From Chromera velia (lineage: Eukaryota > Sar > Chromeraceae), in assembly GCA_018398765.1 (NCBI GenBank), contig JAHBMJ010005934.1, positions 72,001-136,000 on the forward strand: a DNA stretch of 64,000 nucleotides. Direction: 5' to 3'. Both the position numbers and the translations under genes were made by a program. Of the stretch, positions 1-11,600 are shown one piece after another. Numbering within the stretch: the stretch's first letter is position 1; every line of letters begins with the position of its first letter. The notes beneath the pieces were generated by a model. The model did no database searches. It was given only the letters and a program-made list of their open reading frames with translations, and was not told the DNA's origin.

Positions 1-44
<44 letters not shown>

Positions 45-92
45 TGTTTCTTCTTCTTCTCCCTCCTTTTCTTCATGAACACAACAGACAAA

Positions 93-124
<32 letters not shown>

Positions 125-170
125 CAGGCAGACAGATAGACAGACAGACAGACAGACAGACAGGAACTCT
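1..170. repeat. Tetranucleotide microsatellites
   Basis: Positions 1-44 are an unbroken AGAC array. Positions 91-170 are AAAG repeats passing into GACA repeats. The stretch is simple-sequence DNA and I see no coding signal in it. Confidence 0.95.
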
Positions 171-2324
171 GAGGGAAATAGACATGCAAGAGCCAGCACT
201 GACGGAGGGAGATGAATAAAACACCTCGGGAGCAGGCAAAACACAATGCAATAGCATTACGCAAAACTCAGAGGCAGCGGAAGCTACAATTCGCTGACGT
301 AGAAGCAGAAGTCGAAGACACGAGACTCCGAGCAGGACACGGCCAAGCGAGTACGAGAGAAAATCAGTGAGTGCATCAAATAAGAACGGCACAGACCCGA
401 CGAAAAGGGACCATGCAGACACAATCAACGGAAGAGGACCACACCGATGCAACCAGGTCGGGTGCCATAAGCGTTCATTCAAACACGACAACTTCATTGA
501 ATACAACCGAGGCTGATGCTTCCTTCAGGACTCAGGGTAGGAAAACACAATAACCACAAGACGTGCGGAAAGAGACGGGACCAAAAAGACAGAAGACCAA
601 ACAGGTCGGAAAGAGACAGCTAGGGCGAGGAAAGACCAAACATGGCGGACGAGTTAAAAAAGTGAATGAGACAGACGACCAAACGTGTCGAAAGGCTTGG
701 GCAGCCAAGCACACAGGAAAGAGTACGAACGACGAGAGAGCGAAAAATCCGGTCAACAGAGCGGACTTCTGCGCGGCAGATGCTCCAATACTTTCGGGGT
801 GAAACAACGGCCGGACAACCCGCACAGCAAGAGCACCGAGTTACAGCCTGCATTCACCAACCAATCAAATCAAGGCCGATGATTTCTGGAACACACAAAA
901 CTAACCAGGGGTGGCGGGGGCTTGGCGGGCGATGACAAAGTTCTCCAGCTTCCCAACGTCCGTCTCCAAATACGACTCCCCCCCCTCTCCATTCCCAGCG
1001 CTTTTCTCCTCAAGCACTGTCTGCACCTGAAGCAAACCGTACCTCAAAGGCTTCCAGGGCGAAGACTTCGTCTGCTGGGTGGCACTTGGCCCACCAACTG
1101 GAGAACGCCAGAGACGCCGCCCAAGAAAGAAGCCCCGAACTCCAAGCAACAAAGAAAAGACCAGCAATTTCATCTTGCCCTGGTCAAGCGTACGAGTTTG
1201 CTAGACAAGCATGAGAAAGGACATCGAGCACATGCTCATTGCATGGGAGTGCTTGTGCAAGCGATTTGGACGACGACTGACAAGCCGTGGTCGTGCACTA
1301 AGTGGGCTGAGTCTGATTGAGTCTGTGCTATCATAATAGCTATAAACTGTAGGTAGAGACGGCAGGTAGACGGCGCATGTCCATGCATGCATCAATCTTG
1401 GAGGATCGAGCCGGTTAATTCTTCTTTAGTGTCTCTCTGGTCCTTTGTCGGGCCAGTATGCATCTTGCCCAGGCATAGGTCCTGTCCGTCTATTATGGCC
1501 AATCTGTTGCAAGCGCAAGCCCCTCGAACTAGGCCGCCGCGCCTAGCTTATACTACTCCACGGTTAATTGCATGCATGGGGACGCATGCATATCGCATGC
1601 ATGCATCGCCTCGGGGGGCAGCTCAGCTCTGCTGAGATCAGCCGAGAGGCCCCTGAGATCGCACGCACTCGCATAACGCATTTTTTCATTTTTTGGGGGG
1701 GGGGGATCGGTTCTGTCTCTCTCATGTCACGGTCGGTGTCGCCCGAGTTCCAAGATGTGCCCCTCAAGCAACTCGCACGGAGCCGCGATCGCACATGCGT
1801 GCCCCTCAAGTAGCTCGCACGGAGTTGCACATGCATACGACGCGCGCGCGGTCCCGAAAAGCATACTTCGCTGCCGTGGCCCCCGCCCCATGGCAGCACA
1901 CAACTTAGACATGCCCAAGCCCGGCCCCGCGATGGTACGTGTGCATCAATTAGCGGACCCCTAAATAGCCCCCCGATCGAGGTACTCACCCAACTGGTTG
2001 GGTGTATATCCCGTGCATGTATGCCTATATATAATTATTTTTCTCATTTTTTTTTTTAATGCGTGCATGATCGATCTTTGTGCGCGTGGTGTTCTGCAAT
2101 GCAGTCTCAGTCAACAATTGAATCTGACGGACGATTTCTGAAACGGTGAGTCCCGTGACACTGAGGGGAGGCAGAAGCGTGCAGTCTAGCTTTAACAGAT
2201 CTGCACAATGTGCAGTGACTCCTATGTATCTCTGTGCTAGGTTGTTCACCTTTTTCTCGTTCTAACGGTGTGGCTCGCTGTCAACATCACTCGAGCGAGC
2301 CCAAAGTCTGCACGTTTTTTCAAG
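171..2324. other. Gene-free 5' flank with short repeats and TGCATGCA sites
   Basis: No convincing exon is visible. The open frames here are short and low in complexity. Positions 1756-1835 hold a roughly 45-bp tandem duplication (core GCCCCTCAAG...CTCGCACGGAG). Positions 1385-1570 hold a dispersed repeat described separately. A T-rich and G-rich run lies at 1680-1707. TGCATGCA palindromes at 1384-1391 and around 1570-1607 lie upstream of the gene that starts at 2325 and could be promoter elements. Confidence 0.6.
1385..1570 (+). repeat. Dispersed repeat, copy 1 (inverted copy at 26818-27000)
   Basis: Positions about 1429-1568 match the reverse complement of about 26822-26975 over about 140 bp with scattered mismatches. 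The shared blocks include GGGCCAGTATGCATCTTG and AGCTTATACTACTC. Both copies read into TGCATGCA-containing sequence. No coding capacity or terminal repeat was recognised, so the family is unknown. Confidence 0.75.
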
Positions 2325-5216
2325 ATGGGTTGTGCAAGCAGCGCGGCCCAGCGTGTGATCATTGAGGGTCCCAAGATGCTGGACGACCTGGTGCACGCAT
2401 GTGCGGGCAGTGCACTCGGGAAGGGGGACGAGGTGGCCACCACAGTGTACAGCGGGATCTACCGAAGGGTGTCTGTCGAGAATGCGTGGCACCAAGGGAA
2501 GATTCAAAGGGACGAGAAGGACACGTCGAAGCTGCAGTGGGTGAATCAGGCAGGCGTGCAGTGGTCTTTGACGGTTGATGAATCAAACAACAGACTGTGC
2601 ACCTCCACTGACTGTCCCTACAACCCGACGGGGACCGACGACTCGAAACACTTTGAGCTGCTCAAGACAGATGAGGAAGAAGGATTCACCTTCCAGGGAG
2701 ATCGCATGATCAGAGTGAAGGCCTTCGAGTGGACTCAAATTCCAGGTCCGGCATGTACAAATTGTCGTGGTGCATGCATATGTGATGATGTTTTGCGTCA
2801 TGCATGCACTTTCAAGTTTGACTGACCTTTGTCCGCAGGTCCTCCTTTTTTGTATCTTCAGAACAAACCGTCGGATTGCGTATTGTGTCCTTGAATATTT
2901 GTCCATTGGCAGGCGTCTACCAGAGAGAGCCTGTAGAGAACGGGTGGCACACCGTGGAAGTCCACCCAGGAGGGGGTGAGTTTGAGTTTGAGTGGGTGAC
3001 CTCTGCGGGGCCTCGATGGACCCTGGCCCTGGATTGGGAGGGCAGTGAGAACAATTTCTTCAAAGTGGCACAGAGGGACAAGGAACAGCATGAGGGGGAG
3101 CACTTCAGAATTGAGGCAGACGGAAAGGGAGGTGCGTCTGCGTTAGTTCGGCATGGAGAGAGATACACGTGGCAGGAAGATCTTCCCGTCATCAAGGAAA
3201 GCCCGGCAGGGAGGTTCTTCAAGGGAAAGGAACCCCCCACAAGGAAGGTGATGCTGGCAGTGAACACATTCAAGACGGCATTCGATGCCCTGGTGGAAGG
3301 AAGGGGGACGCCTGGGGGTCCGGACTATGCTTCAATCCTCCAGGTCTGTTCTGTATACATCTAATCTAAACTTGTTAATATTCTATGCATAATTAAATGA
3401 CGGGGAGACTGGTGTGCTTGTTGCATCTTTCGATGCTTCCAGAATTGAAAACAGACTAAAAGCTTGCAAAACCCATCTGTTGTCGTGACATGGCCCTGTG
3501 TCCTCTTTGTCTGCCAGCTTCGATTCTGTATTCCGTCCTCAATTGACTACTCAAGACCCTTTCTATCTAGATTCTGCCTTTCTGCCTAAATCACTGATTG
3601 AGGGAGAAGTCAAAGAGAGAGGAAGAGGTTTCAGGAAAATTTGAAAGCCGTCAGATGTACCAGGCCTGGGCTCACTCATTGAGCCGCCTGCGGCGAAAGA
3701 CACAGAGAGCGAAAGAAATCTGAATTCCCCCCCCCGCCTCTCCTCACAGGATCTGTCTCTATGTCTGTCTGGACCCATGCGTTCACTCGATCATTCTGCC
3801 AATCTCTCTCTCTCTGTCTGTCTGGACCCATGCGCTCATTCGATCATTCTGCCAATCTCTCTCTCTGTCTGTCTGCAGACTCTGGAGAACTACTGGAGCA
3901 CCGTGGGACCTGCAGGCACTCGAGAGGCCTATGGGTACTACTCTGCGAATGGGGTCCATCTAGGCATCCCAGTGTGTTACTACTCCCTCCGCATGATGAC
4001 AGACACCTGCAGACTGCACGTAGAGGGCCTGCCCCCCATCCCGTCGGGAGTGAGTAGAGATGGGGGGCCGAGGAAGTTGAAACTGGGGATTGTGGTGGTG
4101 AGAGAGCTGAAGGGCATCATGCCAGCCACCGAGGGCGATCGGGATGCGAACAAGGGCTCCCCTGTTACTCGCACAGCACACCCTGCAGTGCTCCCCTCAG
4201 GAGAGGGAGGCCTGCCGCTGGTGTTTGCGGAGAGTCTGCCCGTGTTTCAAGAGTATCTGAAGGCCGTCAGCAACGGCACTATTGAGCTACTCCCCGAAGT
4301 GGTGGTGGTGGATGGTCCGTTCGAGGGGGTGGTGCGGGAGGGCAATGGGTGTGGAATGAAGGATGCGGGGAGTGTGGCAAAGGAATTGCCAAAGACATTC
4401 CGCCAAACGACCGACTTTGCGTGGGTGTTGTATCCCGATTTCCGACCGAGTTGGGAGAACAGGAACGGCAAGGAGTGGGTGACAGGAGGCATGGGGGTAA
4501 ATTGGAATGGCGGTCCGATGTTCATCTCAGACGATCTGTGGGTGGTCAGGAAGCCCTCCCACCTAGGTCAAGGGGAGTGGACTAGTCTCGAGAGACAGGC
4601 CTACATCCCCCAGTGGCTCCAACACGAGTTCATGCACCATCTTCAGTTGAGAGCTTACAAGGAGTGCGGATTGGAGGGGGAGAAGAATCATGAATGGTTT
4701 GACAGGTCATGGTGGGAGAAGTTTCCAGATTTCGAGGGAGGAAATGAGCCTGATTACTATCATGAAGGCATGTTCAAACGAATCAGGAAGGCTGAGGGGG
4801 AACCTATGTGGCAGAGACTCACTTATGGCAACCCGCCTCTGACTGCCTCAGCCCTCAAGAGTCTCATAGAAGGGGGGGCTTTTGCTGGATACTACGAGGC
4901 CTACATCGGCTGCAAAATTCAAAACGACTGGCACAGGGTGACACTGGAGACTGTTTCCTCTTCCGAAATGAAGTGGAAAAACAAGGCAGGGATGGCGTGG
5001 AAGATCACTATCACACAGTCAGAGAAGAACGGAGAGGCCGAGCTCATGTGCCACAGCAGCTATGGCACTCATATCATCACTCCGAGGCTCGACGACACAG
5101 GGAGGAAAGTCACCGGAGTGCTCTTCAGGAATGAGTTCTACAAAAAGGTCGGCGTGAATTTAAAGGACTTTGCGGAATTGGCGCTTGCTTTCTCGTTCTT
5201 CATCCAAGTTTTCTAA
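2325..5216 (+). CDS. Putative myristoylated zincin-like protein with three WH...W-x-N/T-x-AG repeats
   Basis: Three exons, 2325-2745, 2913-3343 and 3879-5216, join in phase (421, 431 and 1338 nt) to give 729 residues. The borders are CAG/GT donors and CAG acceptors. The start at 2325 is chosen because it gives MGCASS, an N-myristoylation signal (Gly2, Ser6) with Cys3 available for palmitoylation, which suggests membrane anchoring. Residue 533 begins HEFMH, a HEXXH zinc-protease signature, preceded by PQWLQ and followed by an acidic and aromatic stretch with further His and Glu (NHEW, DYYHEG) that could supply the third ligand. Three copies of a roughly 60-residue unit lie near residues 48, 141 and 622. 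Each has an aromatic after an initial Gly, then N-x-WH and later W-x-(N/T)-x-AG-x-x-W. The unit may be a beta-rich binding domain. The family was not recognised. Protease activity is inferred from one motif only. Confidence 0.85.
2746..2912 (+). other. Intron 1 of the HEXXH gene, with TGCATGCA sites
   Basis: The intron runs from GTCCGG to TTGGCAG and is 167 bp long. It separates phase-1 codons (G/GC, glycine). Two TGCATGCA-type palindromes lie inside it, around 2771 and 2801. Nothing else was recognised. Confidence 0.8.
3766..3876 (+). repeat. Intronic tandem duplication of about 55 bp
   Basis: The segment TCTGTCTGGACCCATGCG followed by TCATTCTGCCAATCTC occurs twice in a row at the 3' end of intron 2 (3344-3878) of the HEXXH gene. 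The last copy supplies the polypyrimidine tract and the acceptor CAG at 3876-3878. The two copies differ at a few bases. Confidence 0.85.
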
Positions 5217-7186
5217 GAGCCTGTTTTTCGATCAAAAAACAACCCTCTCCGATATTTGTTCATGATCAATCCAAGATTCAATGAGTCTCTTTCTTCCTTT
5301 TTTTCTCTTTTTCTATCCATCACCATTCCATCACCGATCTGTTTTTTGTCTTTAGTATGTTTTTCACTTAGCTTTCAAAGAAAACTCTTATTTCCCCTGT
5401 GCCATGGGCGAAGAGACGGGAAGATACTGGAAGGATTTTGTATGGGCATTTATAGTACGTTCTCTACCATTTTTTATCATTCTTTTTTGCTTTGCTCAAC
5501 TTTTTTGTTCTTCGATCGAGTTCTCCTTTTTCTTTGCTGCAGGTATAGATTGTGGGGTTTCGGAGCAGTACCGAACAGTCTGAGTCGGTTGTCACCAGCA
5601 TATTATTAAACTGCACATCAAACAAGATCATAATGTACACCATCCTAGACATAATCATATCCTAAAAAACAAAGGATTTTACTAGGGATTTTATGATTTT
5701 TCAGCTAAAATCCTACCTGGATACTCCACTAGATTCCTAGCTAGCCCAAATCCCATAAAATTCGGTAAAATCCTAGCTGAAATCGTATAAAATCCAAGCT
5801 TCTTGAAGGGTGGAAATAAAGTAGATTTCTACGGCACAATAAACTTTATATTGAAAGTTAAAGGTTAATGAGGTTAATAAATTATTCGAATACATGTTGA
5901 ATTCTGTGATCTTGTTTAGATCTAACTTTGGCTTTTGTTGTTTCATATTTCCTCAAAAATAATTCAATAAGAATTTATTCTAATTATGGTATCCCTAGCT
6001 GCATCCTATTATAGGTGAGGTCATCTAACCAAACTAAGCTAAATCTAGTTAATGCTTCTTAAGCGGCGTTGTATGACTTATTGCATTTTTCACAGTATAG
6101 CCCTGCCAGTAGGTCCAACAGACAAAGCAAGGTGTCACGGGGACTTGCGGTAAGGCATGGGGGGCCCATAGCTGATTAATTGATTGATTGGACTATTGCT
6201 ACCTAGATTGCTACTCTAGAAGTAGACTTTGGCCGCTTTGCATATTCAGTACTTCACAGTGACTACCAAAATTATACTTTTACGAGTACTTGCGAGCAGC
6301 ACACACACACCACGGTAGGAACATATACTATTTGTACTTTGAGATACGTCTGTCAACGTTGAATTTTGACCATACACATCAATTCCACTGTTTGTAAGTC
6401 TTTTTTGAAGTTTGAACTCCTACCAGGTGCTGGCTGCAGCCTACTTTGCATGCTTGCGCTTCTCGATACCCTGACTCGGGCGCTCCATCCCACCTCCCTT
6501 CTTGCCTCCGTTCCAACATCAATCCTCCTTCGACTCCCCACCTCTCTCAATGCCTTCGTCTGTTGCTCCAGAAGGGCTCGCTGAAGAAGAAACCATGTTG
6601 TATGTGGATGCAAGAAAACACTGGTAGAGCTGCACTCAGAGCAGGAAAGCAGAAGCATTTCAAGGGAGAAGAGAAAAGAGGGAAAGCAAACACAGGAAAC
6701 GGAACAGAGAGACAACAACGCCAGGAAGTGTCTGCAAAACAGTTCAGTCGTCAGCTTGAGAGGAAAATTCAAAAGAAAATGCTATCCCCACAAAGAACAG
6801 CTAAAAACACAATTTTCAGGAAACAGCGGAAACAAAGAAGAAGGAAAAGGATTAAGGCGCAACCCGAACCGACCGACGTACTTGCAGAATTTGTGAGGGG
6901 TGCAAATGAAGGAAAAGCCGGACGCCTCTCTGAAATTCCTGAAGCCCCACCCCGCTTTCCTCAAAAGAAGCCGCAACCGCAGGAGAATCAAAGAAGGCGC
7001 CCCCCACTGTCGCCATCCGTTGAAAGCTCTGTCTCTGCCCGTCTGTCGCATGCAGTCGAAGCCATGCACTGAACCTGTCACCCACACACTCAACAGACGA
7101 CACCAGCTTCTCCCTCAAACTGCCTTCTGCATTCTCTGCGTCCTCCTCAGTCCACTGCCTCAGGCTCTCGCTTCGCTTGCGATCAC
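5217..7186. other. AT-rich spacer between convergent genes
   Basis: Positions 5217-6400 become AT-rich, with repeated AAATCCTA-like words around 5690-5790 and a GATTAATTGATTGATTG run at 6172-6188 that resembles the short-repeat tail of a LINE. Positions 6400-7186 are richer in GC and contain overlapping open frames on both strands, none with a recognisable domain. This interval lies between the 3' end of the (+) gene and the 3' end of the large (-) gene, so it should hold both 3' UTRs. Confidence 0.5.
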
Positions 7187-8600
7187 TTAGAGACAGACAC
7201 CCATCCACCCGCACCTCCTCCCTCCCAAGCCCCCTCCCCCAAACAGCAAACCATCGAGTGTCTGTCTCCGCGTCTGTCTCAGGGCGTGCCGGTGCCGTCC
7301 CCTGACGGTTGCAGCCGAGCGGATCTGTTGCGAATGCAGTTTTCCGTCGAGTGCACTGCCCAACTCCCCTCCCGCTTCCTCCAGCTCAGCAGGTCTACTC
7401 GTGGCAGCTTCCTCCAGCCCAGCAGGTCTACTCGTGGCAGCGCTTCTGTCTTTGGGATTCACGTTCTCTTTCCCTAACCTGTCTTGGTCTGCTACTGGAA
7501 TATCAGGCGGCAGGATTCTTCGCACACTCACTGCGGAAGAAGAAGTGCTTGTACGTGGGAGACTGTCGGGTTTCACAGTGCCCTTGCGGACCTCTCTGTC
7601 GAATTCTTCCAGAACGGGATCGCCCCAGGGAAAGTCACCCAACGAAAAGTCGCTTCTGTCTTCGTCAATTCTCTCTTCAACGGGCCCAATCTGAGGAGGG
7701 CGGGGTTCAGCGACGGGGGGTCTGCCCTCTTCCTCTTGTGTACTGACGGGACGGGGAAGGTGGGCACTGGAGAATTGGGCCTGGAGCTGCTGCTCCTCTC
7801 TGCCGTCTCCTGCTGCCTCTGCTTCTTCAGGAGACGGTTCTGACGGGGCACGGGAACCGGTAGAAGGGTCGGGAAGCTGTTGTGCTGTCAGGAGGGGGCG
7901 AGAGGGAGAAACAGACCCTGAACGGTCGGGGGTGCGGGGAGGCATGGGGTGGGGGACGCGTAGGATCTCCCTGACGATGGCACAATGCTCAGCCGTCTCC
8001 TCGCACACGTGAGCGATGAAGCGCTTCTCGCTGTCTTCCTTCCAGGTGCTCTGGTCCATCGAGTCTGTGCACAGAAGGGAAAGACGGATACAGAAACTGA
8101 CAAGAAGGGGAAGCCGGAGGACCCCCGGAGGAGGCAGGAAAGGTTCTGCTGTTTGTCCATCCCCCCTCCCCATCTGCTCAACAGCCCAGGCCTCGTTGAG
8201 AACGCGACCAACGGCCACCACCTCCTCCTCCAAAATGCTCTCGCACCTCTTTGACAGTTTACTGTGCTTCACGGGGCAAAGCGGCACAGTTGCCGACAGA
8301 GGCGGGCCTCCTCTTCGTCTCCTCTTTCCAACCCCCACCCTCCCTTTCCTTCTAAGCGACCTCACAGGGAGCACCTGGAGAAGCACAGGGTCGTGGCCGC
8401 CCTCTTGCAGACGCACTCGCAACCTCTCCATTCGCACGTTGGCACACCCACAGAACCGGAAGACTCGCAGCAGGAAGCCGCAACACCCAGTCCTTCCCCT
8501 CTCGTAACACCCCCCTTTCGAGATCTCCCCCCCCTCAAACGGAGACAGAGACAACCATCTCGATCCTCCCCCTTCTCTTGGTCTTTCTTTCATTGACTCC
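7187..8600 (-). other. Cytoplasmic tail of the receptor gene
   Basis: After the last membrane segment comes a basic, Arg-rich stretch, then an acidic His/Cys-containing segment (around SEKRFIAHVCEETAEH), then Ser/Pro/Glu-rich sequence to the stop. An intron may end at the CTGTGCACAG acceptor near 8064. A 33-bp unit is duplicated in tandem at about 7375-7440 and encodes the repeated (T)SRPA(G/E)LEEA. No kinase or other enzyme domain is seen. Confidence 0.55.
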
Positions 8601-11600
8601 AACGCCTCTGCCTCTGCCCGCCCCCGGTAATGCAGCACGGCCCCCAAAACAATGAACCCAGAAGAGAACACAGCGAAGGCGGCCATGTAGACAAAAAGGA
8701 GCAGAACGAGGGCTACTCTCACTCCTAATGGGACACCGATGTTCGCCACCAACTGCAAACACCGACCTAGAGAATGTATCGATACAAAAAGAAGGGAAGC
8801 GGGGAGGGGAGCGGACACCAAAACGAGGAGAGCAGACGACTGGAAGATGCACACAGACCTGGAAAGACGCAGATTAGGGACAAAAGGCTTGCAAGAAATT
8901 TGCCCCAAGACATTCCAGAGCAAAGAGAAGACACAGCCTCACTAACGGACCCTCAGAGTCATCACTCCAAGGAACCACCCCAGAAGAGAGACGAACTCGA
9001 TACAATTCAGCATTCTGGATCTGCATGGTCGCATGACCGCTTGGAGAAGGAGAAAGAGGACAGCGTGGATTGTGAGGATGTCGAAGCGAATGGAGGTATC
9101 TGGGGCCAGAAGGCACAAGGGGATGCTCAAACGACGGGCAAACACCATCATCTCCCAGAAGAGAAAGCCACCCAACATCAATTGATGCTGAACTGCCGAC
9201 GGAAGACGGCAAGGCGCATCCGCGGACTGTTCTGCACGAGGGCCTCGTAGGTCTCAGACAGCAGTCCCATTTTCCCCTTCCCCTGTCCCTCTCTGTGACT
9301 CTCCTGTTCCCCCTCTCGAGTCCTTTCTTTTCTCTTCTTCAACCTCGACGCCTCCCTTTTTGATTTTGATGCCCCTTTTCTCGATAAACCTCGCTTCAAA
9401 TGCCTGCGTGCCCGCTGCACACGCGCCCATTCGATCATGGCAGTGGGCCAACACCCGGTCTTCGCGTCAAAGTTCTTTCGAAAGATTCCGACAAAACGTT
9501 GGCTGAAGTAAAGCCGCTTCAGAAAACGACGACGGACACTCAAGTAAGCGATGAAGGAAGCGTCAGGCTCTGCGGATTGGTTCCGAGAGCTCTCTTCTGT
9601 ACGCGTCTCACCTTCACCCCCCATCACACCGGCCTCTACCCCCCTCCCTCCCCCTGAATCCCTTACATCACCTCCAGCACGGTCGTTTGCATTGTCCCCT
9701 TCTCCTTCGGCTGGTTCTGTCCTGCGAGTGTCAGCCCGTTTATTTCTCTGCAAGCTTTCCCCCTCTCCTTCCTTCCCCCCCTTGCAATAGGAAGAAAACA
9801 CCACCACAATTCCCACTGCCCCGATAAAGCCGATGACGGCCAGTGGAACCAGGAGGGACAACATTTCCCGGCCTGCCATGTTCTCACCCGTTGACCTTTC
9901 AAACAAATCAAAAAGACATTTCATGCTAAACACCTCACCCACAGTCGGAATAGAACGCAAGAAGTCCAGAACACTCAAAGCCACCCTTGCATGGGACAGC
10001 ACGGTGCTGCTGAGCGCTTCTGATGCTCCCCCTTGTTGCAGTGCCAACTCCTCTCGAAAGCCAATGAAGACAGGCTGTGAGAGAAGGGCCAAAAACCCCA
10101 GAGACGTCCCGAACACCGTCAGGATTTTCACAGCAATGGCAAACTCAGGCACATCCATCTTCGGGTTGTCCTTTGTGACCATGATGGTGTAGATGACGAC
10201 CACAACGATGAGCAGCAAAAATAGGCCAAATGCAGCCCCAATGGTCTGGGCAGCCCCCGGACACTGGCGGCACCGGACCTCCGTTCCCCTTCTCAGCAGT
10301 TGTCTGCCCGTCTCGCGCTCACTGCACAGGGGCTGCACGGAAAGAGAAGGGAGAGTCACAGAACGTCAAAAATGGCCGTTTGGTGAACCATGTGAAAGAG
10401 AGCACAACACCAGAGAAGATCAAAAGGCAGATCGAAGCAAAAAACGAGATGAAAAAATATCGTTTCCCGCATCCCCCCCCGAAAGCCCCCCACTTACCCC
10501 CTCATGTCCCTCAGCACAGACGGTACCAGAGCCGTCGTTCTGCACCTCTGTCTGCACTCGCTTCACGTTCTCCAGGTCAACCTTCCCGTCAACCACCTTC
10601 ACAGAGGGAGAGCACGTCCCTTCAAAGGGACAGGGAACAACGACTGCATCTGGCCAGCGCTGTGCAAGAGAGAAGTCCCGGTGGGGCACGGGACGGGGAT
10701 GGGCGAGCAGACGCCTCAATGTCTCCTCCTGCCTCTGTGCCTCCATTCCCCCCAGATATCTGAGAGGGCTCAGGGCCCTGGCATGCCCCGCTTCGTGCGT
10801 TGAGGGCCCAGATTGGCTGTCGGAAAGCCGCCTGGCACTCGGCTTACTGCCCTCTCTGATGCCACGAAGGATCCCGTACACCTGCGAGGCACTCAACCGC
10901 TCTCCGCTGCATGTGGAGTTCAGGGGGCACTCTTTGCATGTCCCTTTCGTGAAGAGGGTCAGAGGGTCATTGTGACTCAGGTGAGCGAAAGCGGAAGATC
11001 CCCCCAGACCTTCAAAAGACGGCACAAAATAGTAAGCGGAGTTGCAGATGCAATCTGAGGGGTGGGTTGCCCCTCTCCCACTGTAGCTGTTCTGGATGCA
11101 CGGTCTGCACACGAGTTCTGCAACTGCGGGGTCTCTGTAGAGGTCCTCCTTGCAGAGGCACTCGGAGGACTCCGTCTCTCTCTCCGAGTTGGAGGGACAC
11201 CTGTTGGCAGTCACGACGGTGGTGCAGCTGCCGGCGTTGTTGGCCTGGTCGGTCCCTTCCACCAGCACCTCGAGAGTGTCCTCGGAGGCGAAGTGCCGGG
11301 CAGAATCCGACCCGTTGGGTGGCGAGAAGGTGAGACGGATGTCTCTTTGAAGGTCGACATTGTCACGGACAACGGGTACCTCAGGGTAGCTGAGGGGAGG
11401 CATTCGCTTGCTCACATTCACTCTGTGTGGAGGGGGGCAGATCAGAAGTGGAGCCTCCGTGTCTGCAGACAAAAAGGGAAGAGTTTTGTTTGCAGCCAAG
11501 CCATTTTCATAAAAGCAAGCAAAGCAAGACATAATCCACGATTTTTGGGAGCAGGACACAATAGATGGCAATGAGAACACAGACGGACGAGCAAGGCCAC

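Noticed and set aside
10193-10975. Plus-strand 260-residue frame
   Set aside because: Antisense shadow of the GCC2/GCC3 exon; no domain and biased composition.
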